The notes beneath the pieces were generated by a model. It had not been told where the DNA came from. It worked only from the letters and a program-made list of their open reading frames with translations, and did not search any database. Shown one piece after another: positions 34,267-41,002 of a stretch of DNA of 64,000 nt. Position 1 is the stretch's first letter. The number at the start of each line of letters is the position of its first letter. The stretch lies in the NCBI GenBank assembly GCA_000940995.1, contig CP005974.1, positions 2,976,001 to 3,040,000 of the forward strand. Reading direction: 5' to 3'. Origin of the DNA: Photobacterium gaetbulicola Gung47. Lineage in GTDB: Bacteria; Pseudomonadota; Gammaproteobacteria; Enterobacterales; Vibrionaceae. The translations under genes were made by a program, and so were the position numbers.

Positions 34267-35535
34267 CTAGTCGTCGCAGCGCGATAGCGTTGTACCGTTG
34301 AAGTCACAGTCGAGATCGACCCAGCGGCCCTCATATTTCGCCAGGGAGTTATCCGTTGCCGCATAGCCCCAGATCGTCCCGCCCTTGACCGGCCCTTCAA
34401 GCTCGATTTCATCGTCAAAACGGTCTTCGCGTTCAATTTCGATCGCCACGTAGCGGCCCACACCGCTGCCGTCTTCAAGGTAGCGCCCTTCAACCTCGAC
34501 CCAACTGGTATCCAGATTGTCGTGGTTCAGGCCATCGTCGAACTCGGTCTGGCCATTGATTTCGATTTCAATGCCATTGATGGTGAAGACACCCGCTCGG
34601 TATCTCGCTTCGCCAACCGCCTGGAACTCCTTGCCCGATACGCTATTGCCATCGTCTTCAAATTCAATCTCAGTCGCGACCAGGCGCCCTGAACGATAGG
34701 CCATTTCTACCTCGACCCAGCGCCCCGATGCCAGATCCTCGCGACGGCCGTCGTCAAACTCGGTGCGATCGTTGACTTCGATACGCAGGCGGCCGTTGAG
34801 CTCAATTTGGGTCAGGTTGTTATTGACCCAGGAGATGACCCCTTCGATTTCGGTATCGTCGTAATCGAGATCATCTTCCACATCAACCTCAGTGGCCACC
34901 AGCGTCGTGCCATGCATATCACCGTAGACTTCGACCCATGCCCCGTTGGCCAGCTCATCGTCGTCATCCACTTTTGCCTGGCTGTAGTCCACGGTCACCG
35001 TGCCTATCTTGAAGGTATAGGCAGTGCTGTCGAGCTGGGAAACCGGCCCCTCGATCTCGACAAAACCAAGATCGGGGACTTTCTGCACCGCAACCACTTC
35101 CACCGAGCCGTCAGCCAGCGGGTAAGTTGTCACCATCACCCAGTCGCCGACATTGATCTCCGCCAGCCCCGCAAAAGTCATCGTGATACCGTTAACCGTA
35201 AACTGATCGCCGTTGATGGCGGTAACAACGCCTGTCAGGGAAGGATCGAGTTTCATCGTTTCAATCCGGTTATCATCAGCATCGATCTGCACTCGCATGC
35301 CGTTGACCAGTTCACCAAACGGCAAGGTCACGCCATCACGATAGATGACCGGGGCACCTTCACTGCGCAGCGCATACCCGTTTACGCTCAGGGTCTTGTT
35401 GCTGTGCGAGATATCGGCAACCTGTCCGTCAAGGCGACCGGTTTTGACCTCCGCCGACGAACCGCCCGAACCGGAACTTCCGCCGCAACCGGCCAACACC
35501 ATTGCAGCTAGAGAAGCTAGTGCCATTTTTTTCAT
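34267..35535 (-). CDS. DUF5666-repeat lipoprotein
   Basis: This 422-residue predicted lipoprotein has unknown function. The lipobox is LAGC (Cys17), followed by a Gly/Ser-rich linker. The mature part consists of about five related beta-rich units of 60-70 residues of the DUF5666 type, each with a pattern like GxWVEVxG(n)LVATEIExED; examples are GAWVEVYGDMHGTTLVATEV and GRWVEVEMAYRSGRLVATEI. It is very acidic. It is divergent from a two-component system with a 107-bp spacer, which suggests that system regulates it or senses the same signal. Tandem GTGAAG repeats in the spacer support this. Confidence 0.85.
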   Translation of the reverse strand: MKKMALASLAAMVLAGCGGSSGSGGSSAEVKTGRLDGQVADISHSNKTLSVNGYALRSEGAPVIYRDGVTLPFGELVNGMRVQIDADDNRIETMKLDPSLTGVVTAINGDQFTVNGITMTFAGLAEINVGDWVMVTTYPLADGSVEVVAVQKVPDLGFVEIEGPVSQLDSTAYTFKIGTVTVDYSQAKVDDDDELANGAWVEVYGDMHGTTLVATEVDVEDDLDYDDTEIEGVISWVNNNLTQIELNGRLRIEVNDRTEFDDGRREDLASGRWVEVEMAYRSGRLVATEIEFEDDGNSVSGKEFQAVGEARYRAGVFTINGIEIEINGQTEFDDGLNHDNLDTSWVEVEGRYLEDGSGVGRYVAIEIEREDRFDDEIELEGPVKGGTIWGYAATDNSLAKYEGRWVDLDCDFNGTTLSRCDD

Positions 35536-35594
35536 ACTTTACCTATGATTAATTGCGCATAATTACTAACTGGCGGTATGTTATTACGCTGCCT

Positions 35595-35611
35595 GTGAAG
35601 CAAGCGTGAAG
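35595..35611. promoter_or_regulatory. Tandem GTGAAG half-sites for an OmpR-family regulator
   Basis: GTGAAG at 35595-35600 and again at 35606-35611 are direct repeats spaced 11 bp start to start, the spacing used by OmpR/PhoB-type dimers. They lie in the divergent spacer, 32 bp before the regulator start, so autoregulation is plausible. Confidence 0.5.
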
Positions 35612-35642
35612 AAATGTCTGACGAGGATAAATAAACTGGCTT

Positions 35643-36311
35643 ATGAAAGTGCTGATTGTCGAAGATAACTACCATGTCGCCGAAACACTGGCTGATTATC
35701 TCGAGCTAGAAGGCCATACCATTGACTGCGCATACCATGGCCTTGGCGCAATCCAACTGGTTAAGGACAACCATTACGATGTCATCATCATGGATATCAT
35801 GATGCCCAAAATCGACGGTATTTCAGCCGTTAAGAAAATACGCCAAGAAGTGCTGTGTGACACCCCGATCCTGTTTTTGACCGCCAAGGACAGCCTGGAG
35901 GACAAAATTGCCGCCTTCCAGGCCGGCGGCGATGATTACCTCGTCAAGCCCTTTGCCATGGAAGAGCTGTGCCTTCGTCTGCAAGCACTGGCCAGCCGGG
36001 GGGCACGCAAAGATGTTGGCTTACTGCACTTTGCCGACATTACTATCAACCAGTCCACTGGCGAGGTGCTCCGGGCCGGCAAGCCGATCAAGCTCAGTCG
36101 TATCCAACTGAAAATCCTATCGCTGCTGGTGAAAAAGGCCCCCGCTATAGTATCCCGCCAGGAAGTCATAGACAGCGTGTGGGGAGACGATGCGCCGGGT
36201 AGCGATGCCCTGCGCAGCCATGTCTATGGCCTGAGAAATGCTATCGACAAAGACTTTGTAGAACCACGACTAGAGACGATTCATGGCCAAGGATACCGAC
36301 TCAAAGCCTAA
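35643..36311 (+). CDS. OmpR/PhoB-family response regulator
   Basis: This 222-residue DNA-binding response regulator has a receiver domain (~1-115) with acidic pocket ED at residues 7-8, phospho-acceptor Asp51 in IIMDIMMPKIDG, Thr in FLTAKD and Lys in YLVKPF, and a C-terminal winged helix ending HGQGYRLKA. It overlaps the kinase start by 29 nt. Its cognate kinase is interrupted by an insertion element, so it may lack its normal phosphate donor. The regulon is unknown. Confidence 0.92.
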   Translation: MKVLIVEDNYHVAETLADYLELEGHTIDCAYHGLGAIQLVKDNHYDVIIMDIMMPKIDGISAVKKIRQEVLCDTPILFLTAKDSLEDKIAAFQAGGDDYLVKPFAMEELCLRLQALASRGARKDVGLLHFADITINQSTGEVLRAGKPIKLSRIQLKILSLLVKKAPAIVSRQEVIDSVWGDDAPGSDALRSHVYGLRNAIDKDFVEPRLETIHGQGYRLKA

Positions 36312-37388
36312 AGCCTACCCCAGCATTTACCGCAAGATCCGCTGGAGCTTCGGCATTCCCACGCTGATTATGTTTACCTTGTTCTGGTCGGTGATCTATT
36401 TGGCCGAGAATGAGCTTGAGATCATCAGCCTCCACCACTGGCTCGATACCGAGGCAAGCCGCTACAGCCGCGACTACCAGCGCTTTGGCGATCAGGCCCA
36501 GCTCCCCAATGAGCATGAGTTCTACAGCTACTGGAGCAAGGAAAGCCCACCGGCTTGGCTTGATAACTACCGGGAGCCCGGCTTTTATGAGCACCTGCTG
36601 GGCAAAGAGGACAAGCACTTCCTCGTCACCGCGCACCCATCCGGTGACGGCCTGTTCTACATCGTGTTCCAGGATGATGCCGACGACTACCTCGACGAAT
36701 ACGAAGCCCGCCTGCACTTCATGACATTCAGCTTGGGCGGGGCCGTCTCCCTCGCGGTACTGATCTACAGCTGGTATTTCGTAAAGAGTGTCTCTCGCCC
36801 GCTCGAAACCATCGAGCACAAAATCCGCAATATGCCGCCTGACCAGCCGGACTTTTTGGTCGAGACCGACTACAAAGAAACCCGGGAGATCGAGCAGGCA
36901 CTGCATGAGAGCAAGACAAACATTGCCCGCTATTTTCAGCGCGAGCACGAGTTCAGCCGCTTCGCCTCGCATGAACTGCGAACCCCGATTATGGTGATCC
37001 AGGGTTCGGCGGAGCTGTTGGGCAAAGTGCCTAACCAGCCGCCAGTGGCCATCAAAGCCATCAACCGACTGCAGCAAGCCAGCGAAGAGATGCGCGAGTT
37101 AACCGAAGCATTCTTGCTGCTGGGTAAAGAAAGCATTGACCGCCACCATTTCGGGACCTACCCGCTGGAAGATAACCTCCGCCGGCAACTCGATGCCATG
37201 GCCCCTATTTTCGCCAAACAGGACGCCAGTTACGTCTTGGAGACGCACTCGGCGAGTACGATCTCCGCACCGGAGAGCTTTATCAATATTGTCATCAACA
37301 ACCTGATCAAAAATGCGTTCAATTACAGTGTCGGCGATATCCAGATCCGGCTGGTCGAGAATCAGCTGACTATCACCAATTATCATAC

Positions 37389-37399
37389 ATGGTCGCCCC
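37389..37399 (+). repeat. Subterminal inverted repeat of the IS element, transposase-distal end
   Basis: ATGGTCGCCCC, a perfect inverted match to 38911-38921. Confidence 0.85.
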
Positions 37400-37828
37400 G
37401 GTTTGCCAAGTACCCACGCTCTAAAAAATCAAACTGGTTAAGATTGCAGTCATACATCCGGACTTAGTTCGGCATGTATGCCGCTGTCCCTAAAGGATTC
37501 CGCTGACCCAAGCCTTATCATAATGACGCATTAGCAAAATCACTATGCCATGTTAAATGCAGGTTCATTGAGTCTCGGTCTTACCTGTTTGGCCTTTAAA
37601 TCGTGTTTACCTCTAGCAATCGGTTTGGGTATGTTTTTGCCTGCTTCACCGTCGGATTTCGCCGACAGTCTGTTGGTAACACTGATAACATTCTTACAAC
37701 GTGCTATCAGGCTCTAAAGTCACTCTGTTTTCATTGGTTTTTACCTTGTTCAGCCGCTTTTTGTCGCGAAAATTTTTTCGTGGTGCGGATTAGGTATCAT
37801 ATGTTAAATACAGCCCTGTTTGACGAAA
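37400..37828 (-). ncRNA. Candidate guide (bridge/seek) RNA region of the IS element
   Basis: IS1111-type elements encode a short guide RNA downstream of the transposase. This 429-bp non-coding stretch occupies that position. It holds two copies of ATGTTAAAT (37550-37558, 37801-37809). The first is preceded by ATGCC, resembling the kinase target flank ATGGCC; the second is preceded by TATCAT, resembling the element end. TTATCATA at 37515-37522 also matches the left junction (ATTATCATAC). These short matches could be chance, and RNA ends cannot be placed. Confidence 0.35.
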
Positions 37829-38862
37829 TTACCCGGCAAAGGCATCCGGGTACCGCTTGGGGTTGTAGTCTTCGCCACGTGTCAGCATTGCCCATAACGT
37901 CCGGGCATTTTTGTTGGCCAGTGCTACCGCCGCCACGTTTTTATTGCGCCGGTTGATAAGCCCGCCCAACCAACTCTCTGGCGGTACCTGGTGACTTCTG
38001 GCTATCAGGACGGAGCGGGCGCCGTGAATGAGCAGGGTTCGGAGGTAGGCATCGCCTCGCTTGCTCATGCCGAGTAAGATATTTTTACCCCCGCTGGAGT
38101 GTTGTCGGGGAACCAGTCCTAGCCAGGCGGACAGCTGCCTCCCGTTTTTGAATTCAGAGCCGTCACCAATGGTGCCGACGATCGCGGTGGCACTGATCAG
38201 GCCGATGCCTGGTAGTGACGCTATCCGTTGGCTCAGTTCGCAATGCTTGAAGTGTGCTTTGAGTGACTGGTCAAATTGCTCAATATGCTCACTCAGTTCG
38301 GTTAAATGATCATAGAGTCGTGACAGCACCTGGCGGAACGTATCGGGCAAGGCGTTCTCGGCATCTTCTAAGATGGTGGGGACATGTTTGTGTATCGCGA
38401 CTTTACCGGTAGGCAGGACAATCCCAAACTCGGTCAGCAGTCCCCTGATTTGGTTGATTTGTGCAGTTTGGGTTTTGATAAAACCGGCCTGGCCCGGTGA
38501 AGGGAAAGCAATGCCTGCTGATCCGGTGATTTTATCGAGACAAAGCGCATGTTCGGCCGGGTTACCGCCTCACAAATGGCTTCGGCATCTGCGGCATCAT
38601 TTTTGTTGGTTTTGACGTAGGGCTTAACAAACTGAGGGGCCATTAGCTTCACGGTATGGCCCAGGTTCCCTAAAGTCCGAGCCCAGAAGTGAGCACCACT
38701 GCAAGCTTCCATTCCAATCAGGCAGGGCTCTACATTAGCGAAGAAGGTGGAGAGTTGATGTCGTTTCAGTTTCTTTTTCAGTACGGTCTTACCATGCTGA
38801 TCAACCCCATGAAGCTGGAATACGTTTTTCGCTAAGTCGATACCGACAGTTGTCATCGTCAT
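37829..38862 (-). pseudogene. IS110/IS1111-type transposase with one frameshift
   Basis: The N-terminal half (38862 downward) has the DEDD RuvC-like fold: VGIDLAKNVFQLHG, LIGMEACSGAHFWAR, KNDAADAEAI. The C-terminal half has the Transposase_20 domain: IASLPGIGLISATAIV, SAWLGLVPRQHSSGGK and GMSKRGDAYLRTLLIHG. The two are in different frames. Around 38494 the reading changes from SLHRARPVLSKPK to the expected SLHRARAGFIKTQTAQI; one missing G explains it. Undoing the shift gives about 344 residues with no other stop, the normal size. Either the gene is recently inactivated or this is a base-calling error. Confidence 0.88.
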
Positions 38863-38910
38863 GCTCGTTCTCCTTTCCCGCAGTTACCGCCATAGTAGAC
38901 GGCTGAGAGA

Positions 38911-38921
38911 GGGGCGACCAT
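38911..38921 (+). repeat. Subterminal inverted repeat of the IS element, transposase-proximal end
   Basis: GGGGCGACCAT, the reverse complement of 37389-37399. Confidence 0.85.
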
Positions 38922-39089
38922 TCCATTATGATGGCCATGCTACGTTTAATGCAGGATACGGTTGTGGGCTGGTGATCGTTGAGCGAATTTGCGAACGTAT
39001 GGGATGGGAGTTTACCCCCGTCGACGACAGCGCGAAATTCACCACCACATTGGTCTTCACTTCCCCACCTCAGGCAAGGAGCGAGGAAC

Positions 39090-39638
39090 ATGGTAAGCAT
39101 TTTGGCGCGGTGTAATTTATCCAGGCTAACTTTAGCAGGGCTATGGGTGCTACTGTCGGGCTGTACCGGGATGCCGCCGTCGATCGAGCCCGTGTCACCG
39201 TTTGATGTACAGCGCTACCTCGGTACCTGGTACGAAATCGCGCGGCTCGACCATAGCTTCGAGCGTGGCCTCAGTAATGTCAGTGCCGTCTATAGCCGCA
39301 ATGATGACGGCTCGATAACGGTACTCAACCGAGGGTTTGATACCGAAGAGCAGCAGTGGCAGCAAGCCGATGGCCGGGCGGTGTTTGTCGATGACGATAG
39401 CCAGGGCCACCTCAAGGTCTCTTTCTTCGGCCCCTTCTACAGCAGTTATGTGGTGTTCTTTCTCGAGCCGGACTACTCCGTTGCCCTCGTCAGCGGCTAC
39501 AGCACTGACTATCTGTGGTTGCTAGCCAGAGAGCCCGTATTGGATCAGACACAGGTATCCCGTTACGTCGCGATTGCTGACAAGGCCGGGTTCGACACCG
39601 ATAAACTGATCTATCCGAGGCAATCTCGCCATCCGTGA
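39090..39638 (+). CDS. blc: Outer-membrane lipocalin Blc
   Basis: Bacterial lipocalin is a lipoprotein that binds fatty acids and lysophospholipids and is often stress-induced. The ATG at 39090 follows an AGGAG/GAGG site and gives 182 aa with lipobox LLSGC. The lipocalin signature GTWYEIARLDHSFERGL, then LKVSFFGPFYSSYVV and YLWLLAREP, are typical. It starts inside the last codons of the interrupted kinase gene, so it was probably expressed from the two-component operon before the insertion. Confidence 0.95.
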   Translation: MVSILARCNLSRLTLAGLWVLLSGCTGMPPSIEPVSPFDVQRYLGTWYEIARLDHSFERGLSNVSAVYSRNDDGSITVLNRGFDTEEQQWQQADGRAVFVDDDSQGHLKVSFFGPFYSSYVVFFLEPDYSVALVSGYSTDYLWLLAREPVLDQTQVSRYVAIADKAGFDTDKLIYPRQSRHP

Positions 39639-39666
39639 TGACAAAAAGCACGCTGCAAATACAAAC

Positions 39667-39690
39667 AAAGCCGCTATTCGCGGCTTTATT
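39667..39690. terminator. Bidirectional terminator between blc and serC
   Basis: An 8-bp stem AAAGCCGC/GCGGCTTT with a TATTC loop. The flanking T runs are short. Confidence 0.75.
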
Positions 39691-39722
39691 CGTCATTAGC
39701 GATAGCCCGTTAGACACGGCGA

Positions 39723-40805
39723 CTAAGCATTCTCCAGCTCGAATTGCTTCATGAAATCGACCAATGTCTGAACACCTTCGATCGGCATCGCGTTGTAAAT
39801 CGAGGCACGCATACCGCCGACTGCGCGGTGGCCCTTCAGCGCTTTCAAACCGGCGGCATCCGCTTGCTCCAGGAACAAGGCATCCAGTGCTGGATTCTTG
39901 AGCTGGAACGGTACATTCATCAATGAGCGATTGTCCGGGTGGACATCGTTGCGGTAGAAGTCCGACTGGTCGATGTAGTCATACAGTACATCGGCCTTGG
40001 CGATATTGCGCTGCGCCATGGCTTCCACACCACCGAGCTCCTTGAGCCACTTGAACACCTCGCCAGCCAGGTACCAAGCAAAGGTCGGCGGGGTATTGAA
40101 CATCGACTCTTTGTCGACCTGCACGCTGTAATCCAAAATGCTCGGCAGGATAGATTTCGCCTTACCGAGCAAGTCATCACGCACAATCACGATGGTCAGG
40201 CCAGCAGGACCGATGTTTTTCTGCGCCCCGGCATAAATGACACCGTACTTCGACACATCGATAGGGCGAGACAGGATAGTCGACGACATATCCGCCACAA
40301 TAGGCTTGTCCGTTACCGGCAGATCGCGGATTTCAATACCATCAATGGTTTCATTGGGGCAGAAATGGACAAAGGCAGCATCGCCAGACAGTGGCCACTC
40401 GGCCGCTGGCAGGATCGCTTTCTTGCCGTCGCGATCGCAGGTGATATCAACAATGTTCGGCTGGCAGTATTTCGCCGCTTCCTCGGCGGCGCTGTGCGCC
40501 CAGTAGCCTCCATCCATATAGTCGGCGCTATCTGCCTCACCCAACAAATTCATCGGTACCGCTGCAAACTGGGCACGAGCACCACCATGGCAGAACAAGA
40601 CATGGTAGTTGTCAGGGATGGACAGCAGGTCGCGCAGGTCTTGCTCGGACTGTTTGGCCACCGCAATGAACTCCTTGCCGCGGTGGCTGATTTCCATCAC
40701 CGAGGTACCAAGATCATTCCAATCAACAAGTTCTTGTTGGGCCTTTTTCAATACGTCTGCCGGGATCATCGCTGGGCCGGCGCAAAAGTTATAAACGTTG
40801 TCCAT
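39723..40805 (-). CDS. serC: Phosphoserine aminotransferase
   Basis: This PLP enzyme makes 3-phosphoserine (serine pathway) and 4-phosphohydroxythreonine (pyridoxine pathway). The ATG at 40805 gives 360 aa starting MDNVYNFCAGPAMIP (E. coli 362). The PLP lysine lies in IYAGAQKNIGPAGLTIV. VLFCHGGARAQFAAVPMN and RASIYNAMPIEGVQTL are also typical. A longer in-frame reading upstream is less likely. Confidence 0.97.
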   Translation of the reverse strand: MDNVYNFCAGPAMIPADVLKKAQQELVDWNDLGTSVMEISHRGKEFIAVAKQSEQDLRDLLSIPDNYHVLFCHGGARAQFAAVPMNLLGEADSADYMDGGYWAHSAAEEAAKYCQPNIVDITCDRDGKKAILPAAEWPLSGDAAFVHFCPNETIDGIEIRDLPVTDKPIVADMSSTILSRPIDVSKYGVIYAGAQKNIGPAGLTIVIVRDDLLGKAKSILPSILDYSVQVDKESMFNTPPTFAWYLAGEVFKWLKELGGVEAMAQRNIAKADVLYDYIDQSDFYRNDVHPDNRSLMNVPFQLKNPALDALFLEQADAAGLKALKGHRAVGGMRASIYNAMPIEGVQTLVDFMKQFELENA

Positions 40806-40947
40806 GGTGTAAGACGTGCTCCTGCTGGAAAAACATAAGGTTGTGGTCAAAGTTGTGACTTAGGTCTGTTTTACACCTTTATAGCGGTGCTGAAAAGAGG
40901 CTAAGGGAAATTAGTCTGGCTTTGCCTTGCCGGTGAGCTTCGGACAT

Positions 40948-40975
40948 AAAAAAACGCAGCCTAGAGGCTGCGCTT
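40948..40975 (-). terminator. Rho-independent terminator of gyrA
   Basis: The stem CGCAGCC/GGCTGCG with a TAGA loop is followed on the minus strand by TTTTTTTATG. Confidence 0.92.
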
Positions 40976-41002
40976 TTGTCAGAGTAACTAACTACTTAGT
41001 TA

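Larger units (their letters stand above)
37384..38929 (-). mobile_element. IS110-family (IS1111-type) insertion sequence, 1546 bp
   Basis: The element carries a DEDD-type IS110 transposase on the minus strand. It has 11-bp subterminal inverted repeats and long non-coding sequence downstream, but little upstream, of the transposase. That layout fits the IS1111 group. Boundaries come from the host gene: ATTAT occurs at 37379-37383 and 38925-38929, and deleting one copy plus the element restores the kinase frame. The inverted repeats stop 5 and 3 nt short of the core, the asymmetry expected of IS1111-type elements. I do not recognise a named IS. Confidence 0.88.
36283..39115 (+). pseudogene. Sensor histidine kinase interrupted by an IS110-family element
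   Basis: The 5' part (36283-37383, 367 codons) encodes a membrane segment (TLIMFTLFWSVIYLA), a periplasmic sensor region, a second segment (GGAVSLAVLIYSWYF), a HisKA domain with H-box FASHELRTP and an N-box IVINNLIKNAFNYS. After residue 367 the frame enters the mobile element and stops at 37467. The 3' part resumes at 38930 with YGCGLVIVERICERMGWEF (G box) and ends at 39115. Joining the two at the shared ATTAT core restores an uninterrupted 428-codon kinase. As it stands the product lacks the end of the ATPase domain, so it is probably inactive. The 3' end overlaps blc by 26 nt. Confidence 0.9.

Noticed and set aside
34807..35511. 234-codon open frame antisense to the DUF5666 gene
   Set aside because: The minus-strand frame has a signal peptide, lipobox and repeated domains; the antisense frame has none.
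37384..37467. Treating the 394-codon kinase frame ending at 37467 as a complete gene
   Set aside because: The last 28 codons come from the insertion element and the real C-terminus is found beyond it.
39939..40838. 299-codon open frame antisense to serC
   Set aside because: serC is fully conserved on the other strand; the antisense product is low-complexity and unfamiliar.
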